NCBI GenBank assembly: GCA_023663185.1
Contig: JAMPHY010000001.1
Span: 269,148-314,893 of the forward strand
DNA from: Clostridiales bacterium
GTDB lineage: Bacteria; Bacillota; Clostridia; Lachnospirales; Lachnospiraceae
Length of the DNA: 45,746 bases
Direction: 5' to 3'
The notes under the pieces are model-generated. The model was not told the origin of the DNA and searched no databases. It saw nothing but the letters and a program-made list of their open reading frames with translations. Position 1 is the first letter of the stretch; the number at the start of each line of letters is the position of its first letter. A program made the translations under genes and the position numbers. This document shows positions 1-7,468 of the stretch, in pieces.

Positions 1-55
1 TCGTTCGAGTCACATGCCTCCCTGTTTAGAACTGCCTATTAACCGACAGCCCCTT
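1..55. repeat. Left copy of 55-bp terminal inverted identity
   Basis: The first 55 bases are the exact reverse complement of the last 55 bases of the window (45692-45746). Identity stops abruptly at base 56. The sequence therefore occurs at least twice in the genome, in opposite orientation relative to this contig. A length of exactly 55 equals a common assembler k-mer size, so the simplest explanation is that both ends stop at the same repeat node in the assembly graph. The real repeat may be longer. Its biological identity is unknown. Confidence 0.95.
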
Positions 56-434
56 GAACAATGAAACTGGTCGTGGACACAATATCAAGTATAATCCGCA
101 TGTATTTACGGAAACTGGTATTTATATGCTTATGACCGTTTTAAAAGGTGATTTAGCAATTGCCCAGAGTAAAGCATTAATCCGCATTTTTAAGGGAATG
201 AAAGATTACATTTCGGAAAATCATGCCTTGATTGGAACTGATGATATTGCAAGACTTGCAATTCAGACCAGTGAAAATACGGCTGCCATAACAAAAATCA
301 GTGATGAAATGCTCCGAAAGTCTGATTTGCCTAAAATATTCAAAAATTTTGCCTCATCGGATACAGGAAAAGAATTTCTTATCATGAATGGTCAGCTTGT
401 AGAAGCCGATGTTGCATATCTAATTTTAAGGTAG
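54..434 (+). pseudogene. ORF6N-domain protein, C-terminal fragment
   Basis: The reading frame encodes about 120 residues including FTETGIYMLMTVLKGDLA and SKALIRIFKGMKDYI. These match the C-terminal half of ORF6N-type proteins, found in prophages and other mobile elements and often paired with a Bro/KilA-N-like or antirepressor role. The N-terminal DNA-binding half is missing. A TTG at 54 can open the frame, but it lies inside the terminal repeat and has no convincing ribosome binding site; further upstream the frame hits a stop within the repeat. The gene therefore appears to be broken at the repeat boundary or cut by the contig edge. No function is expected from this fragment. The family call rests on recalled motif similarity. 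Confidence 0.6.
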
Positions 435-455
435 TGAGACACTTAAGGCAAGCTC

Positions 456-1220
456 CTATACATAATTAACCACTAAAATTGCAGCTCCCAAGACCGCAAG
501 TACAACGCCGGTAGCACGATTCAATGTGGCGGCGCTTGCTTTGTTGGCGAATTTGGCGGCGATTCTTGCAAAGAGCAGAGTAGAAGCCACGCAGAAGATT
601 AAGCACAATATATCGGGCATTCCGCCGATGGCAAAATGGCTGACTGCTCCTGTAAAGGCGGTAAATGCCATAATGAATACGCTGGTTCCGACAGCGGTTT
701 TAAGCTCGTAACCTAAAATACCTGTTAATAAAAGCAGCATCATCATTCCGCCGCCTGCGCCGATAAATCCGCAGATAAAGCCCACTACGCTTCCGCATAT
801 AATCGACTGGACGATACGTTTCTTATGACTGACGGACTGCATAGCTTCTTTGGTAGTCATAACCGGTTTAACGATGAATTTGATACCAAGAAGCAATGTC
901 ATAAATACGGAGAAGCTTCCCATCGTTGTATTTGGCAGTAGGCTTGCAACGAAGCTTCCGACAAGGGTAAACAACAAAACGGTAATCATCATGACTAAGC
1001 CGTTGCGTATATCGAGATTTTTATTTTTACCATATGTGTATGCGCTTATGGCGCTTGCCAGAACATCGCTCGCTAACGCGATTCCGACCGCTTCATATGC
1101 CGGAAAATCCAGAAATGTAATAAGCATGGGTGAAATTACGGCAGCGGCGCTCATACCTGCAAACCCTGTTCCAAGTCCTGCGCCAATCCCGGCAATAAAG
1201 CAAATAAAAAATTTGTACAT
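456..1220 (-). CDS. TauE/SafE-family membrane permease
   Basis: This 254-residue integral membrane protein belongs to the TauE/SafE (formerly DUF81) family, which has been linked to export or uptake of sulfite, sulfonates and other small anions. The sequence is almost entirely hydrophobic segments with glycine-rich turns (GIGAGLGTGFAG near the N terminus and CGFIGAGGGMMMLLLL in the middle). These two repeated halves are typical of the family, and the length fits. I place the start at ATG 1220 rather than the longer frame because AGGGGG lies about eight bases upstream. It is a monocistronic gene convergent with the upstream fragment and divergent from glnA. The substrate cannot be told from sequence. 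Confidence 0.85.
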   Translation of the reverse strand: MYKFFICFIAGIGAGLGTGFAGMSAAAVISPMLITFLDFPAYEAVGIALASDVLASAISAYTYGKNKNLDIRNGLVMMITVLLFTLVGSFVASLLPNTTMGSFSVFMTLLLGIKFIVKPVMTTKEAMQSVSHKKRIVQSIICGSVVGFICGFIGAGGGMMMLLLLTGILGYELKTAVGTSVFIMAFTAFTGAVSHFAIGGMPDILCLIFCVASTLLFARIAAKFANKASAATLNRATGVVLAVLGAAILVVNYV

Positions 1221-1386
1221 TCTTTCGTATCCCCCTAAAGATAACCGTATAAAAATATATTTTAATGTTAATATATTATTTGTCAAGTAAATAGAGCTTA
1301 TATTACGATTAAATTTATATTAAATTTCTTAAATATAATTAAACCAAATATTTCCGAAAACTCTATCCAGATACACGGATTTATGG

Positions 1387-1432
1387 TACAATTTTCTTAG
1401 ATATTTGTATTTGTGGAAGAAATACAGATATT
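1387..1432 (+). promoter_or_regulatory. Possible glnA promoter -10 and 5' hairpin
   Basis: A TACAAT -10-like box lies at 1387-1392 with no clear -35 element. Immediately downstream, 1401-1412 and 1420-1431 form a 12-bp stem with a single G-U pair and the 7-base loop GTGGAAG. If transcription starts near 1399, this hairpin sits at the very 5' end of the glnA message. It could equally be a DNA operator, since nitrogen regulators bind inverted repeats at glnA promoters. It does not have the spacing of a GlnR site (TGTNA-N7-TNACA), and no T-run follows, so it is not a simple terminator. Confidence 0.4.
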
Positions 1433-1464
1433 ACTCATACTAAGGGAAGGGTATAGGTGAAAAC

Positions 1465-2895
1465 ATGAACAAAATTGAAGAAATCAAAAAGAAGTGCGAA
1501 GAGAATCAAATCCGTATGATTGATTTTAAAATGACGGATATCGACGGACGCTGGCGGCATATCACGATTCCGGTGGAGCGATTTGGAGAAAACACATTTA
1601 CGCAGGGCATAGGCTTTGACGGCTCTAATTATGGCTATGCGCCGATTGAAAAGAGCGATATGGTATTCCTGCCGGATCCGGATACCGCTTATGTGGATCC
1701 GTTTGCAGATGTGCCTACGCTTACTATGTGCGGAAATGTGTGTACAATAGGAAAAGGCGAAAATACGCCATTCGACCAGTATCCTAAGAATGTAAGTCTG
1801 CGTGCGGTAGAGTATATGAAGGAGAGTGGTATTGCCGACCGCATGATAATCGGACCGGAATTTGAGTTCTATTTATTAGATAACGTGCGTTATGAAGTAA
1901 CGCCTAAACAATGCGGATACAGAATTGACACTAGACAGGCAGATTGGAATTGTAGTCTGGACGTACCGGGAAATAATGGATATGAAGTTCCGGCAAAAGG
2001 CGGATATCATGTGGCAGCGCCCCAAGACGTTGGATATGACTTGCGAAGCCGTATGTGTATGATGATGGAAGATTGGGGCATTAAGGTAAAATACCACCAT
2101 CATGAAGTAGGCGGTTCCGGTCAGATGGAGATAGAAGTGGAGCTTGACGATATGCCGGTTATGGCTGATAATACTATGATTATTAAATATATCATCAAGA
2201 ATATTGCGGCAAAAGAAGGCAAAACCGCGACTTTCATGCCTAAGCCGATATATCAGGAAGCAGGAAGCGGACTCCATGTACATATGCTGCTTATGAAGGA
2301 CGGAAAGCCACTGTTCTATGATGAAAACGGATATTCGTCACTTAGCCGCACGGCACATTATTTTATGGGTGGACTGCTTAAACATATAGCTTCATTGTGC
2401 GCGTTCACTAATCCATCTACCAATTCCTTTAAGCGATTGGTGCCGGGATTTGAAGCGCCTGTTACCGTAGGATATGCAACTTCTAACAGAAGTGCGGTTA
2501 TTCGTATTCCTGCATATGCCAAGACTCCTGAAACCAAGCGATTTGAGCTGCGCAATCCCGATGCAACCGCCAATCCATATTTTGCATATGCGGCAATCCT
2601 GATGGCAGGTTTGGACGGAATTGAAAATCAGATTGATCCAGAAAAGAACGGCTGGGGACCATACGACTTTAACCTATATACGCTTTCAGAAGAAGAACAG
2701 AAGAAAATCAAAGGCTTGCCCAAATCTCTCGGAGAAGCATTAGACGCATTGGAAGCAGACCACGACTATCTGACTAAAGGCGGCGTATTCCCACAGCGCT
2801 TAATTGATATCTGGGTAGCGCGCAAACGCGGCGAGTTAAAGAAGATGGAACAGATTCCCAATCCCGCGGAATTTAAGATGTATTACGATTTGTAA
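1465..2895 (+). CDS. glnA: Glutamine synthetase, type I
   Basis: Glutamine synthetase makes glutamine from glutamate, ammonia and ATP and is the main entry point of ammonium into nitrogen metabolism. The 476-residue length and motifs fit the GSI family: DGSNYGYAPI and DMVFLPDP near the N terminus, the metal-binding GPEFEFYL, the ammonium/glutamate region GSGQMEIE, the ATP-binding stretch KPIYQEAGSGLHVHM, and NRSAVIRIP followed by RFELRNPDATANPYF, which holds the catalytic arginines. The start is ATG 1465, preceded by AAGGGAAGGG. The gene stands alone, with a hairpin in its leader and an inverted-repeat element behind it. The tyrosine adenylylation motif of enterobacterial GS is not seen. Confidence 0.96.
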   Translation: MNKIEEIKKKCEENQIRMIDFKMTDIDGRWRHITIPVERFGENTFTQGIGFDGSNYGYAPIEKSDMVFLPDPDTAYVDPFADVPTLTMCGNVCTIGKGENTPFDQYPKNVSLRAVEYMKESGIADRMIIGPEFEFYLLDNVRYEVTPKQCGYRIDTRQADWNCSLDVPGNNGYEVPAKGGYHVAAPQDVGYDLRSRMCMMMEDWGIKVKYHHHEVGGSGQMEIEVELDDMPVMADNTMIIKYIIKNIAAKEGKTATFMPKPIYQEAGSGLHVHMLLMKDGKPLFYDENGYSSLSRTAHYFMGGLLKHIASLCAFTNPSTNSFKRLVPGFEAPVTVGYATSNRSAVIRIPAYAKTPETKRFELRNPDATANPYFAYAAILMAGLDGIENQIDPEKNGWGPYDFNLYTLSEEEQKKIKGLPKSLGEALDALEADHDYLTKGGVFPQRLIDIWVARKRGELKKMEQIPNPAEFKMYYDL

Positions 2896-2944
2896 TTAAT
2901 TTTAATAAAAAGGTTGTTAATACTTAAGGCATTTAAGTATTCAG

Positions 2945-3113
2945 GCGCATGGACACATATAGTTCCACTTGAGGCCCTTGGAAAACGCAGACCACTGAAA
3001 GTGGGCTTGTACTTTAGTGAAAAAGGCGTGTAAGCGACTTTTGAACTTAGTACCGCTGCGATTTTCCACGGAGCGAGAGCGTGCCTCAAGTGGAACTATA
3101 TGTGTCCATGCGC
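2945..3113. repeat. Large intergenic inverted repeat (about 170 bp)
   Basis: Two perfect 31-bp arms (2945-2975 and 3083-3113) are exact reverse complements. Partial complementarity continues inward (CCTTGGAAAACGCAG against CCGTGGAAAATCGCAG, offset by about 8 bases) and weakly outward. RNA or single-stranded DNA from here would fold into a long imperfect hairpin. It lies between the convergent ends of glnA and the minus-strand reductase. It has no credible ORF. It may be a REP/MITE-like dispersed repeat that also serves as a bidirectional terminator. Confidence 0.85.
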
Positions 3114-3130
3114 TTATTACTTATTACCTA

Positions 3131-4324
3131 TTACCACAACTTAAACAACCGTACAGCCCCTTTCGCCAGCTTATAAACAGGCGTTTCCAATTCACTTGCC
3201 GCGTTTTTCAATTCCTTGCGGATTTCGATATGCTGCGGACAGTGGCTTTCACATTTCCCACACTGGACGCACTGTGATGCGCTGGAAGTATCTTTGCGCA
3301 GCGCTGTACATTGCAGATAGTCCATTCTGCCGGAGCGTTTTCCTTCGGAATACATGGCGTTATAACAGCGGAAAGTTCCCGGTATATCCACGCTTTTTGG
3401 ACATGGCATACAGTATCCGCAGCCTGTGCAGCCGACTTTTACGGTACGTTCGATTTCTTTACGGACTTGCTCTACTAACAGCTTATCCGATTCCGTCATG
3501 CAGCCTATGTGTGAATTAGACGCAGTAGCTATATTCTGCTCCACCATTTCGATGGAGTTCATACCTGAAAGCACGCAGGTTACTTCGGGCTGGCTATAAA
3601 GCCATTTCAAAGCAAGCTCCGCAGGGGTGCGGTGTTCCGGATCTTTGTTGAATAATTCTTTTGCGGACTCCGGCAATAGATTTACTAACCTGCCGCCGCG
3701 CAGCGGTTCCATAATTATTACAGGCAGTCCCTTTGAATTGGCGTATTTAAGCCCCTCGACGCCCGCCTGCGAATGTTCGTCCATATAGTTATACTGAATC
3801 TGGCAGAAATCCCAGTCATATGCGTCTACAAGCTGCTTAAACATATCTGAACTGCCATGATAAGAGAAGCCTATATTGCGTATTTGTCCTGATGAGAGCT
3901 TTTCTTCTATCCATTCAGTCATTCCCATCTTTTTTAATTTATCCCAGACGGAAACATCTGAGAGCATATGCATCAGATAATAATCAATATAATCGGTCTT
4001 AAGCTTTTTAAGCTCCTCGTGGAAAATCTTCTCTGTTCCTTCAATGGACTTTATCAGATAATGCGGGAGTTTAGTAGCAATGCTGACTTTTTCACGGCAC
4101 TTGTTGCGGTATAAAATTTCGCCTACAGTAGCTTCGCTGCCGGGATATATGTATGCCGTATCAAGATAGTTGACTCCGCCGTTTATGGCTGCCATAACCT
4201 CCTTTTCCGCCTTGTCGATGTCGATAGAGTTTCCTTTTTTGCTAAAGCGCATACAGCCGTAGCCAAGAACTGAAATATCATTTCCCTTTTTATTTTTGCG
4301 ATATTGCATTTTGCTAATAACCAT
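3131..4324 (-). CDS. Aldo/keto reductase with ferredoxin-like C-terminal domain
   Basis: This 397-residue protein combines an N-terminal aldo/keto reductase barrel with a C-terminal two-cluster 4Fe-4S domain (COG1453 architecture). The barrel shows the catalytic pattern DTAYIYPGSEA (Asp and Tyr), Lys in IATKLPH and His in DYYLMHML. The C-terminal part has CTGCGYCMPCPKS and CVQCGKCESHCP, each with the cysteine spacing of a 4Fe-4S site. Substrates are unknown for most members; electrons probably pass between an aldehyde or ketone substrate and iron-sulfur centres. The start is uncertain: ATG 4324 has GGAAAGG only one base away, while the internal ATG at 4309 (MQYRKN) matches how many family members begin. 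It is a single gene convergent with glnA. Confidence 0.88.
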   Translation of the reverse strand: MVISKMQYRKNKKGNDISVLGYGCMRFSKKGNSIDIDKAEKEVMAAINGGVNYLDTAYIYPGSEATVGEILYRNKCREKVSIATKLPHYLIKSIEGTEKIFHEELKKLKTDYIDYYLMHMLSDVSVWDKLKKMGMTEWIEEKLSSGQIRNIGFSYHGSSDMFKQLVDAYDWDFCQIQYNYMDEHSQAGVEGLKYANSKGLPVIIMEPLRGGRLVNLLPESAKELFNKDPEHRTPAELALKWLYSQPEVTCVLSGMNSIEMVEQNIATASNSHIGCMTESDKLLVEQVRKEIERTVKVGCTGCGYCMPCPKSVDIPGTFRCYNAMYSEGKRSGRMDYLQCTALRKDTSSASQCVQCGKCESHCPQHIEIRKELKNAASELETPVYKLAKGAVRLFKLW

Positions 4325-4402
4325 GCCTTTCCGTACCCGAAAACATAATCGTGGTACTAATATTTAAGATATTTTTATTTGTTTAATTTAGATTTAACTA
4401 CA

Positions 4403-5383
4403 TTATCCTGCTATAAGCCTGAACAAATTTATCCATAATTCATACTGAATTATAATATAATTGCCGAAGTTCTTCCATTTGAACTTTACTTTGTGACATC
4501 TGCATTCTTTATCCGCGCACCGTCTTAATCCCCGCAATAATCCTTCCAGATACAGTCTTCCCATCTTCTTTTTACAGAAAAAGAGGAACTTTATAAAAAA
4601 GCCTGCCAAAATAAGCGGAATATTTAATAACAACTGTAATGTCGGCATATTCTTCCATATGATATAAACGCTGTTAGCTGATACCAGAAAGGTTTTGCGC
4701 CTATTATAGCGGGAACCGGTAGAGGCGCTCCCAAAGTGCAGCACCTTTGCGCGAGGCTCATATAAATTTATGAAGCCGTTAATACGCGCCCGGTAGCCTA
4801 TGTCTACGTCTTCCAGATATGCGAAGTGGTTTTCGTCAAATAATCCTATCTCGTCGAATAGAGAAGTACGATAGATAGAAGCCCCGCCGCATGCCGAAAA
4901 TATTTCGGCGGGTTTATTATAAGCGGCAGCCGCCCTGCCTTTACCTCTGGCGAACGCCCAGCCGAGCGCGCAATAATAATCACCTGCGTCATCAATAAGC
5001 TCCGGTTTATCCCACATAAGCATTTGTGAACTGACTGAAAAAATTCTGGGTTTACTGCGAATGGACATATATAATGACGCGATAAATCCTGATTTAACTT
5101 TAGTATCGTTGTTTAACAGGATTATATATGGAGTTTTTGACTTCTGTATGCCGATGTTGACAGCATGGCAGAAACCTGCGTTTTTATTTAACGAAATCGT
5201 TCTCACATCGGGGAAACGCTCATGAAGAAACTCTAAACTGCCGTCTGTAGAAGCGTCGTCCACAATCAGAACTTCAAACTCAGGGGTTGAAGGATACTGG
5301 CGTTCTTTTTCTAGTGCCTGTATACAATCTGACAGGTATTTTATTCCGTTATAGTTAGGGATAACAACTGTTATATCTGCCAT
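4403..5383 (-). CDS. Glycosyltransferase family 2 (rhamnosyltransferase-like)
   Basis: The 326-residue protein starts with the GT2 nucleotide-sugar fold: TVVIPNYNG, then EVLIVDDASTDGS, then the metal-site variant LLNNDTKV. It later has ACGGASIYR and YLEDVDIGYR, typical of WbbL-like rhamnosyl and related transferases. A hydrophobic segment near residues 245-275 followed by a basic tail suggests membrane association. I chose ATG 5383, which has AAAGGGG about nine bases upstream, over the longer frame. The upstream permease stop codon lies one base before this start, so the two genes are probably translationally coupled. A cell-surface glycosyltransferase at the end of a nucleoside importer operon is unexpected. 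The sugar and acceptor are unknown. Confidence 0.85.
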   Translation of the reverse strand: MADITVVIPNYNGIKYLSDCIQALEKERQYPSTPEFEVLIVDDASTDGSLEFLHERFPDVRTISLNKNAGFCHAVNIGIQKSKTPYIILLNNDTKVKSGFIASLYMSIRSKPRIFSVSSQMLMWDKPELIDDAGDYYCALGWAFARGKGRAAAAYNKPAEIFSACGGASIYRTSLFDEIGLFDENHFAYLEDVDIGYRARINGFINLYEPRAKVLHFGSASTGSRYNRRKTFLVSANSVYIIWKNMPTLQLLLNIPLILAGFFIKFLFFCKKKMGRLYLEGLLRGLRRCADKECRCHKVKFKWKNFGNYIIIQYELWINLFRLIAG

Positions 5384-5384
5384 A

Positions 5385-6344
5385 TTATCTCGCCCCTTTA
5401 TCATATATCTCTCCAAGAGCTCTCGGAGAATGATTCCTTTTACTAAAGAATATAAGCATAAGCAGGGTAAGCACATAGGGAAGCAGCATTACCAAATCCT
5501 GATATGTGCTAGGCATTCCTAAGATTTTGACAATCTCGTATCCTGTAGAACGTGCGATACCAAACAGCAGGCAGGCTCCCAGCGTAGGCAATATCTTCCA
5601 GTTGCCGAATATCAGGGCGGCTATGGCGAGATATCCGTACCCCGAATAGATATTGGAAGAAAAGTTTGCCGAAATAGAATAGGCAAAGCAGATTCCGCCG
5701 AGTCCGGAAAGCGCGCCGGACGCCATAACCGCAATCAGCCGTACCTTTCCTACATTTATTCCTGCCGCGTCAACGGCATGCGGATTATCGCCGCAGGCGC
5801 GAAGGTGCAGTCCGAAGCGGGTTTTATATAGAATGAACCATGCCACAAAAGCGATTAGCACAATAATAATTTCAAAAGGATATAAGTTTGTAAATACGGC
5901 ACCAATAAGCGGAATTTGTGATATAACAGGTATTGTAAGCTTTGACGAAACGCCGAGTACGAATTTATTGGACGCTGCGCCAAATATGCTGGCATTAATC
6001 TGTTTGGTGAGAAATTCCGTAAGCGCCATAGCAAGAATGTTGATTACAACGCCGCTGATTACCTGATTTGCCTTGAATTTAATGCAAAGAAGCGCATGAA
6101 TGAGCGAGAATAACATTCCGCCCAAAAACGCAAACAGCATAGCGAAATAAAATGGTATAGGAGAGTTGTCGGCAAAATTTCCGGCGATACTGTACGCAAA
6201 AAGTGCGCCGCAGAAAGCCCCGAATCCTTGCAGTCCTTCGATGGCAAGGTTGGTAATACCGCTTTTTTCACAATATATGCCGCCGATTGCCATAATAAAA
6301 AGGGGCAGGGCGAATGAGAGTCCGTCAATAATAATGGTATTCAT
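5385..6344 (-). CDS. Nucleoside-type ABC importer permease, second subunit
   Basis: This 319-residue membrane protein is the second permease of a BMP-type (basic membrane protein) ABC importer, equivalent to NupQ/YufQ of the Bacillus guanosine transporter. Its start region (GGIYCEKSGITNLAIEG) and the loop GDNPHAVDAAGINVGKVR, which contacts the ATPase, are characteristic. About eight to nine membrane spans are visible. ATG 6344 is preferred because AAGGAGG lies seven bases upstream; the longer frame starts inside that site. The start overlaps the preceding permease stop by one base (TAATG). Family members move purine nucleosides or, in related systems, other small solutes. Confidence 0.9.
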   Translation of the reverse strand: MNTIIIDGLSFALPLFIMAIGGIYCEKSGITNLAIEGLQGFGAFCGALFAYSIAGNFADNSPIPFYFAMLFAFLGGMLFSLIHALLCIKFKANQVISGVVINILAMALTEFLTKQINASIFGAASNKFVLGVSSKLTIPVISQIPLIGAVFTNLYPFEIIIVLIAFVAWFILYKTRFGLHLRACGDNPHAVDAAGINVGKVRLIAVMASGALSGLGGICFAYSISANFSSNIYSGYGYLAIAALIFGNWKILPTLGACLLFGIARSTGYEIVKILGMPSTYQDLVMLLPYVLTLLMLIFFSKRNHSPRALGEIYDKGAR

Positions 6345-7468
6345 TAATGTTCCTCCTTCCATCTGTTGACCTTATATTTCACAAAAGCTCCACATGCGCT
6401 GAATAATAAAATAACACCTGTAATAGCAGACGCTATCTCAGGCTGCACGCCTGATGATGAACTCATGTATGTACTCCCTTTAGAGATTACGGTAATCAGG
6501 AAAGAAGAGAAGATTATTCCTATGGGTGAGCTATTTCCAAGCAGAGCCACGGCGATTGCGTCATAGCCCGTACTTGCAAGCACACGCGGCTGTATTGATG
6601 CGAAGTAGCCAAGATAATATGTGACTCCGGCAAGTCCAGCAAAGCCGCCGGAAAGCATCATAGCAAGGATTCTCGTGCGCCCGACCTGAATGCCGGCATA
6701 CTCGGCGGCTTTTACGCTGCTTCCGACCGCCTTAATCTCGAATCCCAGCGTGGTTTTCTTAAACAGAAAGGCGGTTATGGCGATTCCTGCCGCCGCGACA
6801 ATGATTCCAAGCGGTATATCCATTTTGTAGTTGCCTATCAACGTATCTACAAGCGTAAGGCGTCCGTTTGCACCGACATTCTTCGACTGTCTGGAAACAG
6901 GGTCTATATAGTTCGTATTAATGCAGAAGCTTACTATGTATTGTATGATATAATTCAACATGATGGTGGAAACCACTTCATTAATATTGAAATTGTGCCT
7001 TAAATATCCTACCAACGCGCCCACTAAAGCGCCGGTTACAAAGCCGATAACGACTACAAGGGGCTTAGCGATAACGGAAGGAAGAGAAGAGTATCCCACT
7101 AAAACCGTGGCGGTAAAAGCACCCGCCAACATCTGACCGGAGATACCGATATTGAACAATCCGCATTTGAGCGCAATTATTACCGATAACGAGGCAAAAA
7201 GCATGGGCGTTAAAGCGTTTAAAAAGCTGGTAAAGTCCGTTATCATACCTTTATAACCCGCATATGAGGCTTTGGGTGCAAGCCCTGAACCCTGCAGCAG
7301 ATTGTAATAGGCGTAAAAAGGATTCTTGCCGAGGCAGGCGATTACAATAGCGCTGACAATGAGGCTTAGGATAATAGTAAAAACAGGTATCATATAGCTC
7401 TGCCGCCTTTCATGCCCGATTGTAGACATGATAATTTGCTTTAATATGTTCTTTTTCTCTTTTTTCAT
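6344..7468 (-). CDS. Nucleoside-type ABC importer permease, first subunit
   Basis: This 374-residue membrane protein is the first permease of the BMP-type importer (NupP/YufP class). It has a cytoplasmic N terminus, an early span followed by a long extracytoplasmic loop beginning GKNPFYAYYNLL, and the ATPase-coupling loop AVGSSVKAAEYAGIQVGRTR. KCGLFNIGISGQM is the family's conserved start of the core domain. The start ATG overlaps the ATPase stop by four bases (ATGA), so the genes are translationally coupled. Together with its neighbours it forms the channel of one heterodimeric importer in the cytoplasmic membrane. Confidence 0.9.
   Translation of the reverse strand: MKKEKKNILKQIIMSTIGHERRQSYMIPVFTIILSLIVSAIVIACLGKNPFYAYYNLLQGSGLAPKASYAGYKGMITDFTSFLNALTPMLFASLSVIIALKCGLFNIGISGQMLAGAFTATVLVGYSSLPSVIAKPLVVVIGFVTGALVGALVGYLRHNFNINEVVSTIMLNYIIQYIVSFCINTNYIDPVSRQSKNVGANGRLTLVDTLIGNYKMDIPLGIIVAAAGIAITAFLFKKTTLGFEIKAVGSSVKAAEYAGIQVGRTRILAMMLSGGFAGLAGVTYYLGYFASIQPRVLASTGYDAIAVALLGNSSPIGIIFSSFLITVISKGSTYMSSSSGVQPEIASAITGVILLFSACGAFVKYKVNRWKEEH

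Noticed and set aside
3017-3277. Open frame starting in the inverted-repeat element
   Set aside because: It runs across the palindrome into the reductase gene antisense, and has no family features.
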